NCBI RefSeq assembly: GCF_029227915.1
Contig: NC_079881.1
Span: forward strand, 5,084,001 to 5,148,000
DNA from: Hydractinia symbiolongicarpus
Lineage: Eukaryota; Cnidaria; Hydrozoa; Anthoathecata; Hydractiniidae
Length of the DNA: 64,000 nt
Reading direction: 5' to 3'
Made by a program: the position numbers and the translations under genes. Shown in pieces: positions 12,359 to 23,133 of this stretch (position 1 is the first letter of the stretch; each line of letters starts with the position of its first letter). The notes under the pieces were generated by a model. That model saw nothing but the letters and a program-made list of their open reading frames with translations, was not told the origin of the DNA and did not search any database.

Positions 12359-12527
12359 AAATGTAACAAAGCAGTTTTGTGGGACCTTCTGCAAGAATAA
12401 AAATGTAACTTAGCCAGTTTGGTGGGACCTTTTGTAAGTATAAAAATGTAACTTAGGCAGTTTTATGGGACCAGGTAAAAGTATGAAAATGTGGCAGTTT
12501 TGTGGGACCTTTTGCAAGTATGACAAA
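12359..12527 (+). repeat. minisatellite of about 55 bp, 3-4 copies
   Basis: The core GCAGTTTTGTGGGACCTT, followed by GCAAGTATAAAAATGTAACT, recurs near 12370, 12417, 12460 and 12491 with indels. A related GGGACC motif precedes it at about 12187 and 12325. Confidence 0.6.
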
Positions 12528-12529
12528 GC

Positions 12530-14225
12530 TGAAGTTTTTAAAGCAATATAAAACTCTGGTTAGATTTTACTTAAATTTAAAAAAAAATAATTATTTTGAA
12601 AACGAGGCTATTCTTAGAAAGCTCGGCTATATGAAAGGTTTGACCGTAACTTTTAGCTTGCAATTAAGTCACTTAACGAACAAAAATATTTACGAAAATA
12701 GGTAATTTGTTCTACCTTTCGGTGAGGAACTTAGGGATAAGAATCATTTTTAGTATCGACCTCTTCAATTGAGTTTGACATAATTAGGAGATTTGGGAAA
12801 GGTCTATTTAGGCAAAGAATTATTTCTTGACAAACTTAAATTTAAAATAGAGTGTTAGTTATGGGTGAGTGTATCGTGCGTCAAACATGTGTTTTTAGTT
12901 TTAATTTTTTAGTTTTTTTTTTTTTCATGGCAAACTTGTAACATTTTTTAAAATTATTTTTCTCGAAAATATTTTGAAAAAAATGGCACTAGGCTGTTTT
13001 TTTTTAGATGGCGTCCAAAGAATTTTACCATTTTAGGGTCAAATATTCGAGCTGGATGGGTGCATGGGTGGAGATAAATATAGTTTTTACGTATGGCAAG
13101 AAAAGACTAAACTTAATTATTTGTTTTGTGATGTGGCTTTGCAAACAGCAATAAGCTAAGGTTGTAAGGTGTTTTCCCATATACATCCAGTTACAAGGTC
13201 AACTACGCATCCAGAAAAATTAACAAGAATTTTATGAACTTTGAGCGCATATGTAAATTGTTGTGGAGGATTCTTTTGCAACTTTTTTTGCAGCTTGCAT
13301 TTAATCTTTGCATGAAACCAAATACTTAGCAAGTTTAAATTTCACCACAAATAACGAGGAAAGATATATTTATATATTTAATTTCCGTACTAATTTAGTG
13401 CAGCAACAAATTTTTTTTGCACACATTAGTACAAACGAATAAAGTAAAGTGACCCAAGAGCATCGTTTTTAAGGGATGATAATTGGGTAGTGTAGATAAA
13501 CTTGGCTAGATCAGTGTGTGTTATATAAAAAGTAAAATAATTGCATTGATATTGATATTCATCATGAGAACATTATACAAATACTTGTTCAACCACACTT
13601 TTACAACTAAAATAAACTTTTAAACTGGAATTCTTTAATAAGGTATTTAGCAAAAATTCTACGCAGACCAACATACCAAAACAGGTGTGAAATTGCGGGA
13701 CTGTTTTCAGTCATTCAAAAGGATGGTTCATATTGAATAGAAATTGTGCTCCATAACGGCTATTGCCCCATTTCAACTTCTACGATGATTTTCTTTTTTT
13801 TAGCTTTGATCTCATTGATAAGTTTATTTTTCACAAATTTCTCGCCACGTTTTTGAAGTAATGGAAACGCTTTTTCGGCGTTTTTAACACGATTTAACTC
13901 AGTGTGACAGACAGAATCTGGGTATCATTAAAATAGAGACCGGTTCATTTTAAAATTAGAAGTTGTATATATATAGAGGACTAAAAATTGAAACAGCAAG
14001 CAAACCTAGATAAAAATCCACTTTTCGGATTATAAGAATTTATTTAAAATTTCTATGAAACATAAACATAAATCGTTCCTTTTCTAGGTCGCAAAACGAT
14101 GGACTTTGGGACTGCTGAGGATATACCACAGTTCAAAAATGCCTTTACTTTTTTGCTTGGTCCTCCTAAAGATGAGTTGCGAAACCGGACAAAACAAGAA
14201 GTGTGCGGAACAATAAGACACATCC
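12530..14225. other. intergenic DNA, no gene seen
   Basis: No gene can be supported. A segment at about 12596-12640 (GAGGCTATTCTTAGAAAG and flank) recurs at about 16085-16125, which suggests a further dispersed repeat with short visible copies. Confidence 0.5.
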
Positions 14226-14280
14226 TATGACGGGCGAAAATCCGAGTGCCCGTGGACTCTTCCACGTCTAAAGACTAGTA
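14226..14280 (-). repeat. hairpin repeat family, minus-strand copy
   Basis: Read on the minus strand this begins ACTAGTCTTTAGACGTGGAA and continues with TCCACGGGC and TCGCCCGTC. This is the same order as the copies at 38204 and 61730. An open frame at 14053-14265 (-) is produced by this repeat and is not called. Confidence 0.55.
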
Positions 14281-14337
14281 AGAGATAAAATATAACAATA
14301 ATATAGTAAGGCAAAATAATAAGCATTGCGTCATTAT

Positions 14338-14383
14338 TTAGTTAATGAATATGCATATCTTCGTAGGCATATTCATTAACTAA
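14338..14383. repeat. perfect inverted repeat, 17-bp arms
   Basis: The arms TTAGTTAATGAATATGC and GCATATTCATTAACTAA are perfect complements around a 12-nt loop (14355-14366). It could be a very short palindromic element or a hairpin of unknown role. Confidence 0.85.
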
Positions 14384-14819
14384 TATATTTATCATGGTTT
14401 GAAATTTGAGCTATGGTTTTGCGAATAAAGACTTGAATTACGTGGCACACAGTGTAAGAAATAAACGATGCTGACTTTCAGATTTATACTTGAGTTGTTA
14501 AGTTTATATTTAGATATATTATATTTATGTTTGTATATTCTTTAGATGTGAAACGTTGTTTATCGATTACAAACTGTGTTTTTTGAATTTTCATGCCATT
14601 CGCCAAAATAAAATCCATACACGTTTTTTACAAACACATAGATATTTCATGTTTAGCTTCCAAAAACGTTTGCTTTATCTTAAGGATTCTAATAAGGCTT
14701 TAATGGCGTCATGGTATTATTGTTTTTCTTTTTTAATATTTCAGGAGAACGATTTTTTATTTTTGATCAGCAAAATAAGAACTTAGCTACACACATAAAA
14801 TGTTATGATTTTTATTTCA

Positions 14820-15365
14820 GAAATCACTTTTTCCATGTGGCGACCAACACATTTACCATATATCAAGGGATGTAGTAAAGTAGCTTTTATTCTTCCCATG
14901 GATTGATTTGTATCAGTATATTCAACAACTGTGCTGTTTAGGTTATCATCTAACGACCAAATTACTTCCCCATCCGCACTCTTGGACATTTTAAATTTTT
15001 GTTAGATCATTTTGGATAGAAGTTAATTTCATCAATTAAACAACTAAGGTCGCATTTTCTCAATCAGAATTTTAGTCCACCCGAGATACGACTAAGATAA
15101 ATAGATTACGAAAAAACATTTGAAAACTGTTATGAACATTTAAACCCAAAGCCTTTAAAAAATCAGGTCTTTGATTTTAATTTTGAGATAAAAATACAAG
15201 ATAAAAATACAACAACAGCATTTAATCAATTTTGTAGTAACATATACCTTTTTAGCTGGCATGTCATGTTCTATATCATGTTCCACAACTCCTGGTAAAA
15301 ACTTTTCATGTTCTTCACTTCCTCCAGCCTCCAAATTGTCTTCATCAATTACATTTCTCTCTATA
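14820..15365 (-). CDS. possible small minus-strand gene, weak
   Basis: On the minus strand, an acceptor-like TTTATAG precedes an open acidic segment (about 15363-15246, including EDNLEAGGSEEHEK) that ends at a donor-like AAG|GTATAT. About 260 bp further on is an ATG frame of 68 codons (14989-14783) with MSKSADGEVIWSLDDN. The exon composition looks protein-like and unlike surrounding AT-rich frames. However, the second segment has no convincing acceptor and no domain is recognised. It may be two exons of an unknown gene or chance. Confidence 0.2.
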
Positions 15366-15399
15366 AAGTAAAAGTTCAATTCACACTACAAAACGAGTT

Positions 15400-16700
15400 C
15401 TTACAAAACGTCTTAAAAAAAACCGCCCTTGAATTTTTACGAATATTAGGGATGTTGAATGTGGCAAGTTTGTGAAGGAGAGACGTTGGATTCTGGAGTG
15501 CAAAAATAGAATACCGAAAAGTTAAGCCCATTTTAAGCTGCTACAATTCTGTTCATAGTTTTTTGGAAAATGACAGTTTTTTGGCCATTTGTTTAAACAT
15601 CGTGATGGGTAGGGCTTACTATAGAACTATCAACGCGACAGTCAACGAAGGTCCGGGAAATAGAGGAAATGGGCCATGCTGACGTCAACAACAATGTGCA
15701 CATTTTGAGAGTTTGAATTTAAGTACTAAGTCTGCTGTAAACATTAACAAGTTCAAATTAATGAATCTAATATAGAAATAGTCTAAAATTACTACTTGTG
15801 GGGGAAACTACGAAATTTGAACATAATTCCAATAATTTTCTAGACTCCAAATAGGACCTATAGTAACTGCCATATTTTAGACACATCTTATTCCGAAACA
15901 ATTATCTTCTTACGTGCATTGCAACATTTGGCTAAACAAATTTGGGTAACTAAAGTTAAAGATAGTTGACATAGTTAAAAGGAAACAAACCTTTTAGTTT
16001 CACCAAAGAACACTATTTGGTATGGCTCTTTTTTGACAATAGGTACATTTTATTATAAGAATATCGAGGCTAAAAATGTGTTTTTGAAAGCGAAGCTATT
16101 CTTAGAAAGTTTGGCTATATGAACACGGACAGTGGTCATCGTCAACATCTCGAGATGTCTACATAAAAGACAGTAAAACAAATAGACTTAGCGTTTCAAA
16201 AAACCTAGGATTGTAAATATTCTCAATACTCCCGGTTACTCTTTTATACCTCTCGGATTTCAGCCACCGCATAATACCAATGTTCACCAAAACTGTAATT
16301 TTTTATTTGTTTGTCAGGAAGATGTGAAAAGAAGCGATGTTTCCCGATTTCGAAGATTTCGGGTGGCAAAGTTTCTTTTCGGATTCTGCACTGCAATCAG
16401 TGCGTAAATGATGCGCATGCGCTGTTTAAAGCGCGTCTAATATATATTCAATAGTTAAATACTGTTCTTTCTCTCTCGCAACAAGCTGTTATCGTTAACT
16501 TAATTACTAAAAAAAATTTTTCTTTCTTTTATATACTATGTAGAACTCGACGACCTCGACAAAACAAGACACCACCTAATCAATTCAAAAGTAAGAGACA
16601 TCTCCCAAAACAAATCTTGGAGATAAAGGATGATTCTGTTTAAACATTGTTAAATAGGAAATTAGTTAAAGTTAAACTCAAAGGTTTTTTCAACCGAAAA
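15400..16700. other. intergenic DNA left of the Polinton
   Basis: No coding frame is supported. It contains the second copy of the fragment shared with about 12.6 kb (about 16085-16125). The left terminus of the Polinton should lie near 16.5-16.77 kb, but no terminal inverted repeat matching the right flank was found. Confidence 0.4.
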
Positions 16701-16770
16701 AAGCATAAGAAGCTATAGTTCGGCTATTACAGAGTACGGTGTAATACTAATAATTATCAACAATCAACGC

Positions 16771-18150
16771 ATGCGCTGGACTTTGTTAAAATGTGTATAT
16801 AATAAAGATGAGTTGTTTAAGAATGCCATCAGCAAACTATATAGCACCGTGTCAGCACCGGTGGCAATCGACTACAGAGTGTGCAAGATACATACAGTTG
16901 CATTCTATTACAACAAGACAAGGGAACAAATTTCGGGAGGGACAACGCTTTACGACGAGATTGAACGGGAGGCAATGGAGGACTACATGAGGGGGATATT
17001 CAAAGCCCCGAGGACGATATCCAGATGTTGGAGGATGGAAATAGGATCAAAACATGGCGTTTCAACAAGCATCTAAACCAACCTCTAAAGGACGCGATTA
17101 TCCAAAAAAATTACACCACACATGGACATGCGCGTTAACCCTATTATACCTGAGCTTTTTTGGCCCTTGTAACCCTGGGTGGGCACAAAGTGCCCGCGGC
17201 CCATAAATCCTGAACCACTTGTGCTTAAGTGATGAAACATGGCTCAATTGGAGAATGTCTTAGTACAAACTTAATCGAGGTAAAAACATATTTTGATGAC
17301 GTCATAATGACGTCACACATGTGAAAAATGGTCATTTTCCCAATTCTTCAGTACGTTTTAATTTTTCGCGTGTTACTAATGATATGGCCTTGATTCTTGG
17401 TAAATTTATGGAATGAATGCCAAAATATGTGTTTCACATGAAAAAAGTAATTTTAATGACGTCATTTGGATAAAAAATGACGTCATTTTGGCAAAATATT
17501 TCTTATTTTAACGATAAAGATAAAAGACCCGTTCTACCAGAAATATTGATGCTCATGTCATTAAACTTGGCATATATGTAGAACAGGACATTTAAAGATA
17601 ATCGAAGTAAGGAAAACAATTTAATGACGTCATTGGGATCCGAAATGACGTCAATTTGCTGGATCGATAATTCCTTCAAATCTGGTCTGCTTTTTGTCCC
17701 TAGTAACCATATATCACCTTAGCAACACCTTGGTTACCACTCAGTAACCAACATACATGTAATAAATAATTATATACCCAATACAACATCTTATAACATT
17801 CTTACATGAATGTTAACGGTTTTCAAAATTCCAAAAATTTACCCCCGTCCAAAAGAAGCAATATCTCCAGCAAGGTACATAATTTTTCCAAATTTTTTTT
17901 TTTTATCTGAAGCATTATTAAAATTTAAAAATAGTCACAAAATTTTAGCACTTAATCACATATGCCTAGTCAAAATGGCCGCGGGGACTTTGTGCCCCCC
18001 CCCCCAGGTATAATAGGGTTAAGGTTGCGTACAGCTTTGGCTGTCATATTTACAAGGGTGGGGGAGATGTGTCTGATTACCACAAAGCTAAGAGCTCTGG
18101 GTCATTGTCAAGTATAGCGGAAATTGAAGTTTTCGTAGTTCTGGAATAAG
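16771..18150 (+). pseudogene. N-terminal part of Polinton DNA polymerase, interrupted
   Basis: An ATG frame at 16771 runs to about 17020, shifts by one nucleotide near 17013, and continues to the MITE at 17139. Beyond the MITE (from 18023) the frame resumes in another phase with VAYSFGCHIYKGG and ends in a stop at 18150. These segments look like the poorly conserved N-terminal region that precedes the exonuclease domain in Polinton polymerases. They could instead be a separate small upstream ORF. At least two frameshifts and one large insertion break it. Confidence 0.5.
17139..18018. mobile_element. non-autonomous piggyBac-type element (MITE), 880 bp
   Basis: The ends are inverted repeats starting CCCTATTATACCTG (left) and ending CAGGTATAATAGGG (right). 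Both are flanked by TTAA (17135-17138 and 18019-18022), the target duplication characteristic of piggyBac. Subterminally, GGGCACAAAGTGCCCGCGGCC at the left is mirrored near 17978-17996 at the right. There is no transposase frame, so it depends on an autonomous relative. The interior carries repeated TGACGTCA-type palindromes in pairs (about 17296-17316, 17456-17487 and 17624-17652). It sits inside Polinton coding sequence, so it inserted later. Confidence 0.9.
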
Positions 18151-18169
18151 GCTTATTTACCACCCACTA

Positions 18170-21101
18170 CAACCACCGAGACCTCGGGAGCGTATGAAGG
18201 CAAATTTATCATCTATCACGTACAGATTAAGGTGATAAGCACACATGAACACCTCTTGGAATGCGGTCCTCTCCCGGGTTTGTTGCGAAAAAAGAGGTGC
18301 ATCTACGCCATGGACGGGGAAAAAAACGAACAGACAATCTATGTTTCTGGAGATGCTTTGGTGTGATTGAGAGGGCTAACGTAGCACTGGGAACAGAACG
18401 TCTAACGAAGACCGCTCTCATATTAGCTCGAAAGTACTACGGGTACCCTAACCTTAAATGTAAGGACGTCAGGCCTACGAGGTTGGTGGATCTGGAGGGC
18501 GGTGCCACACAATTCAAGATCAACGTCAGAGTCTTTGAACCCAGAACAAACTCTGAGAAAGCACCATAGCGACTCGTCTATGGTCAAAAGCAGTGCAAAA
18601 AGGCTTTAGACACTGTCAATCTTGGTATGCTGGACGGGCACTGTTTTTACATCAAGTATTCAGATGTGCTGACCCAACACTTGCAATGCAAGGTATGCGG
18701 CCAAGTTTTTAACGAGGTTTGGAATCTCACGCGGCATAAAAGAAACGAATGCAGGGGTGTCTAGACAACAATTATCTGCAAAGGCTGAGAAGGTCTTTTA
18801 TGATGAGAAATATAGCTATGATGCATCAAAATGGGTAGAATACATGTCAAAGCAAACCGGAAGGCATATCCATCATGCTTTATGCGGTCATGGTGTTGAA
18901 CGTGTTATCCGTGATGGCAGAAAGGAGTGGAAGGTTGATGGCTATTAACCTATTTCAAAGACTGTTTACGAGTACAATGGTTGCAAATAGCACGGGTGTC
19001 CTTGTCAGCCCAAGGAAAGGATGATGCAGGAAAAGGGCTATAACCTCGTCACGGCTTGGGAATGTGAAAAAGCACCCAAAATCAGGAGGTACTTTCAGAA
19101 AGAGTTCAGGACATATCCTCACTACCTGGCATTTGATTTCGAAGCCGTCTTATCACCTTTAAATTACCAGAAAACATCCGATCTAACATACCTTTTGAGG
19201 CATGTTCCCATAAGTGTTAGTATTGCAGACAGTTTGAATGGCCACCCGACGTTCATCGAGCACGAAGTTTTGGTTAAGCAGTTTGTGGAGGAGCTGGAAA
19301 AGAGGCATGCCCTCTTTGTGAAAGAATTCGAGAGAGTGTACATGAAGCCCAACGACTTTGACATGCTCTCCAAAAAAAACCAGGAGTTGTGGGATGAGTG
19401 GGTAAATCAAGTAGCCGTAATAAGGTTTAATTCCAGCAAGTACGACATCAACCTGATCAAGCGGTATTTTGTTGAAGAGATCGCGCAGGGCGATAAGATC
19501 AAGGTGGCGAAAAAAGATAAGGACTACATGTTCCTCGCTACCTCGAGATTTAAATTTCTAGATACTAAAGCTATGACGGTTGGTGCAAGTCTTTGGAATG
19601 TTTCCGTATGAAAGATCATGTTTCCGTATGAATGGTTGACGAGCCACGAGAAGCTGAAACATGTTGGGTCTGAGGACTTTTATAGCCGTCTAAGTGGGAG
19701 AAACACACTATCCGGCAAAGAGTACGAGGCATTCCGCTCCGAGTTTTACGGGCGAGGCTGTGTCACCATGATAGACTGGTTGCGTAAGTACAGCCTAGCC
19801 GATGTGGAACCGTTCATTGAAGCCGTGAACAAGACGAGGTTGCAGTACTACGATGATGAAATGGATATTTTGAAGGACGCGATCAATATTCCGGGCGTGT
19901 CAATGCGCTACGTGTTAAACATGTCTCTACGGCTGAACCCAAAGCTAGAACTATGAGTAGAACTAGGTATAATGCAAACATGCTGTACCCGAGTACCCTT
20001 ATGCAGGACCTTCCTTGTGGGAAGAAACAGGTGATGAAGGTGGCCACACCGACATCGGCACATAACTTAGAGCTACTTGCGCGGGATGTGAGGTACACGA
20101 GTATCTCCGCGAAACGTTTAGTGAAATGTCTCCCCCGTTTGTCGTCAAGGAGATACATGATGATCAAATTTTTGGGCTTGATTGAAGCTGAAAAATCCTA
20201 CTGTATACCTCGGTGCTAAAGTGTTACCTTAACCATGGGCTGAAAGTGACTGCCCTTCACCAGTTCCTCAAGTACGCCCTTTGCCTGGTTCCCAGAGGAG
20301 ATTGCCGATGCACGACGACAGGTCGATAAATATCCCGACAAACGTATTGCGGGATAAACGGCAAAGTTGAAAGGCAACTCGTTTTATGGCAAGATGATTA
20401 AAGATTTGGCAAGGCATGCAAATACTACATTTACAAGGGATGAAAAGGAGGTTGACGCTGCTCTGCGAAGCCCGTACCTTGAGGACCTTGAAGAGATTGA
20501 GGATGCGTATGAGGTAAGAAGACGCAAGCACAAATGTACTATCGATAGCGCCTACCAGTGTGGTATAGCGATATATCAACTAGCCAAGCTTCGGATGTTG
20601 GAATTTCATTATGATTCTCTGGACAAGTACGTGGATCGTCGGGACTTTGAGTATATTTACATGGACACCGACAGTGCGTATTGTGCCATCTCTGGATAAG
20701 AGTTGAGGGATTTCGTTCGTCCCGAAATGCTTGACGAGTACGATAAAGACGTAAAAATCTGGCTCGTCACTGATAAGTACTTGAGCCAAACAGGAGGGTT
20801 ATTCAATTTGGAATTTATTGGGTTTCGGATGATTGCCCTGACAGCCAAGTACTACTTTGTTGAGGGTAAAGAGGGTACTAAATTCTCATGCAAGGGCATG
20901 TCAAAGAGACAAAATGCTGTGACCTTGTGTAGATACCTGAGTGCGCTGAAGGGTGGTTTGGACATGGCCAAAAACGTAGGTTTTCGGGTACATGAGCAGG
21001 GTATGATCACGTACGAACAAAAAAAGCTCGGGCTCTCGGCCTTCTTCGACAAAGGAGTTGTAAATGACAATGGTGTACATACCTCCCCGCTTCTGCAATG
21101 A
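18170..21101 (+). pseudogene. Polinton protein-primed family B DNA polymerase, broken
   Basis: In order: a segment with NLCFWRCFGV (about 18325); a Cys2-His-Cys finger-like element at 18687-18752; the 3'-5' exonuclease signatures FDFEA (19132-19146) and FNSSKYD (19426-19446); palm motif A region YNANMLYPS (19968-19994); motif B NSFYG (20376-20390); motif C YMDTDSAY (20658-20681); and a thumb-side segment with CKGMSK (about 20890). The role in the family is replication of the element from a terminal protein primer. Damage is heavy: in-frame stops near 18567, 18946, 18988, 19609 and 20697, plus frameshifts near 18755, 19950 and 20215. The residue at the start of motif A is Asn, not the catalytic Asp. 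It cannot encode an active enzyme. Confidence 0.88.
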
Positions 21102-21234
21102 TTGCCTACATACTTGTGTCATATCAGCTACTAAAGAAAGGATGTCTGATATTGCACAAGTCTTTGACAATGCCTCTATAAACAATGCCAATATAAACAT
21201 GTAGAGCCCCCACCCAATAAACGTTAAGTCCTGA

Positions 21235-21647
21235 AAGAGGCCCTACGTAAGGGCAAGGGACACCTTCTGCCCAAAAAATGCACAGAGGGCTCTATTGACA
21301 AAGCCCCCGACGAGACTATCGACAAGATCCATACCGAGTACCTCCAACGCGAGCTTCGGGAAAAGGGGGAGAAAACAGCTAAACCACTGTCTACCCATGT
21401 GGTCAATCTGTATGCCAACATGATTGGTAACTTTGTGGATATTGACAATGTCGAGGAGCTGAGAAGGGATATCGAAGAAGACCCTATAATTCGAGACTCT
21501 ATGACAGATCTCCGGATCATGGTGTACTGCACCATCGGCAGATGCCTTGCACCACTCCTGGTCCTGTATCACACGGCCAGGCATATGAGCAAGAAGAAAG
21601 GGAACGCGGAGGAGGCCAAAGATAACAAAGATGAGCAGTGCGTGTAG
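21235..21647 (+). CDS. conserved Polinton ORF downstream of polymerase, unknown function
   Basis: A frame open from 21235 to the stop at 21645-21647 gives about 137 residues. There is no clear ATG at its head, so it may be the 3' part of a larger gene. It is basic at the N-terminus (KGKGHLLPKK) and acidic in the middle (DIEEDPIIRDS), with a weakly hydrophobic stretch GRCLAPLLVLYH near the C-terminus and a Lys/Glu-rich tail. It follows the polymerase on the same strand. Similar ORFs seem familiar from cnidarian Polintons, but no function is known to me. Confidence 0.45.
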
Positions 21648-21681
21648 TGTAGTATTATCATCAATCAACAGCAGCCCGAGA

Positions 21682-21925
21682 CGTAGAAAAAATTATTGAG
21701 GTACGCAAAAAGCACCCGAAAAGAGTTGCTGCTGGCAAGAGACTTGCCGAATGGAACCGGCTTCGAAAGCCCCAAAAGAATGAACCCATGACGTTTAGGG
21801 AGTTCTTGAGATACTTCGAGAGGGATTTAAACACCCCGAAGCCATACTCAAGGGGATAAAAGAGACCATGGAGATCCTTGAGGACCAGAGCCTTACTATC
21901 TCTCTTGTAGTAAAAAAGAGGTAAT
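21682..21925 (+). pseudogene. small basic Polinton ORF with K-H-P-x-R-V-A motif, copy 1
   Basis: The frame contains KKHPKRVAAGKRLAEWNR and then FREFLRYFERD. It is cut by a frameshift near 21835 and resumes in another phase with KGIKETMEILED up to a stop at 21923. The Lys/Arg-rich motif is repeated in the next ORF (21954-22163). The composition suggests a nucleic-acid-binding core protein, but this is inference only. Confidence 0.45.
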
Positions 21926-21953
21926 TTGTTATAATTTTTAGGACTTATAACAT

Positions 21954-22163
21954 ATGAGTGAAGATGATAAACAAGAAGAAAGAGTCATTACTAAAGCACA
22001 AAAGCATCCGTTGAGGGTTGCGCAGGGGCATAAGTTGGCGGCATTGATGAAGAAGAGGAAGGAAGGAATGAGGCAACAGGAGGGTACTGTAAAGCCTGCA
22101 TTCAAATCCTCTTCTGGGATAGTTCTATACAGTCGCTTCACATCTATGGAGTTGGAGCGATAG
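21954..22163 (+). CDS. small basic Polinton ORF with K-H-P-x-R-V-A motif, copy 2
   Basis: This is an intact 69-codon ATG frame, MSEDDKQEERV…. It carries QKHPLRVAQGHKLAALMKKR, clearly parallel to the motif at about 21700 (K-H-P-x-R-V-A-x-G-x-K/R-L-A). An acidic N-terminus, a strongly basic centre and no hydrophobic segment fit a small DNA-binding or packaging protein. That role is not shown by the sequence. Confidence 0.45.
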   Translation: MSEDDKQEERVITKAQKHPLRVAQGHKLAALMKKRKEGMRQQEGTVKPAFKSSSGIVLYSRFTSMELER

Positions 22164-22273
22164 CTGTTTGACAGGGGTGGGAATGACCCAACAAGTCGGT
22201 GGCTAATCCAGAGCCTCAGCATGGCAAAACCCAACTAAATATCGATATTTTTAAAATGCAGTAATAATATTAA

Positions 22274-22528
22274 ATGAGTGCAAGCAACGTAACACCGATG
22301 GAAAAGAAAATTTTGGAAATGTTGCACGAGACGGTCGTGGACCTTGGTTTCACATTCGCCTATGCAATGGCGGGTAAAAAGGTCCTGGGCATAGCAAGGC
22401 TTTCTACAAAAATGGACACAGAAGACGTCCTCAAAATGGTTGCGTACTTCGCGGCAGGGAGAGAAAGTCGTGAAATGGACGTATCCAAAGGATGGCTACC
22501 CGCAAGCACCGTCTCGAAGCTTAAATAG
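22274..22528 (+). CDS. small Polinton ORF, unrecognised
   Basis: This is an 84-codon ATG frame with a 105-bp gap from the previous ORF and no internal stop. The centre has a mildly hydrophobic GFTFAYAMAGKKVLGIARL segment; the ends are charged. No domain is recognised. Its intactness among broken neighbours and its position in the same-strand gene run are the main support. Confidence 0.4.
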   Translation: MSASNVTPMEKKILEMLHETVVDLGFTFAYAMAGKKVLGIARLSTKMDTEDVLKMVAYFAAGRESREMDVSKGWLPASTVSKLK

Positions 22529-22583
22529 AGTGGACAAACATGAGTTATGGAAGGAGTGAAGTGCTCAAGACGCAAACAATGAA

Positions 22584-22793
22584 ATGGATATAAGATGTTG
22601 TCGCGTATGTAAACAGCTATTACCCCCGCACAAATTTAAAATTAGGGGCAATACTTTAGCGAAAAGTTGCATGGCCTGCCTAGCTAAAACCAAGAAGAGG
22701 CTGGCAGCAGCAAATAGAGATATCGAAGACGTTGAAATGGATCCCCTTGCTATTGATAGGAAAATTAGGAGTGTTCAACAGGATGAAAACTAG
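22584..22793 (+). CDS. small zinc-ribbon protein (two CxxC), Polinton
   Basis: This 69-codon ATG frame has a paired-Cys finger: C-R-V-C, then a Phe about 10 residues on, a Lys-rich stretch, and C-M-A-C, followed by a basic/acidic tail. The same C-x2-C…F…C-x2-C module opens the HNH protein at 23134, so this looks like a stand-alone relative of that module. It is probably nucleic-acid-binding, by inference. Confidence 0.45.
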   Translation: MDIRCCRVCKQLLPPHKFKIRGNTLAKSCMACLAKTKKRLAAANRDIEDVEMDPLAIDRKIRSVQQDEN

Positions 22794-22795
22794 CT

Positions 22796-23081
22796 AAGCC
22801 TGTATGATCTACTCACATACATCATTATACCCCGATACATTGAACTTATCGGAGATAGCCCCGAGAAGGCAAGGCTCGTTGAGAGATATCGCAACGCATT
22901 GCGGTGTCTGCAGGGTAAATTAATATATACTCCACCACCCCTCGAATATCAGACTCGAGAGACCAAGCTCTGCCCTACCTGCCAGGGGTCCTGGGAAAAT
23001 AAGCATGGAGGTGTATGGGCATGTGCGGAATGTGTGGCAGTACACCCCAAAATTTACAATCGAAAGTGGTCGAATTACTGA
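22796..23081 (+). CDS. Polinton ORF with C-terminal zinc ribbon, start unclear
   Basis: The frame is open from immediately after the previous stop through to 23079-23081 (about 94 residues). It lacks an early ATG, so it may be read through from upstream or be the 3' part of a gene. The N-terminal half is helical-looking (YIIIPRYIELIGDSPEKARL). The C-terminal half has C-P-T-C and C-A-E-C spaced like a zinc ribbon. No function is recognised. Confidence 0.4.
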
Positions 23082-23097
23082 TAAATTGACCGGTAGA

Positions 23098-23129
23098 ATT
23101 TGTATTTGCCCTTAATGGCAAACACAAAT
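23098..23129 (+). promoter_or_regulatory. leader hairpin upstream of HNH gene
   Basis: The arms ATTTGTATTTGCC and GGCAAACACAAAT (one mismatch) flank a 6-nt loop and end 4 nt before the ATG at 23134. A closely similar hairpin sits in the same place upstream of the paralogous minus-strand gene (26216-26249). Confidence 0.6.
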
Positions 23130-23133
23130 CAAC

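Noticed and set aside
14053-14265. 70-codon minus-strand ORF
   Set aside because: It is mainly created by the hairpin repeat at 14226-14280.
17290-17660. CRE promoter elements (TGACGTCA) driving a gene
   Set aside because: They lie inside a MITE with no coding sequence nearby other than a dead polymerase; they are treated as part of the element.
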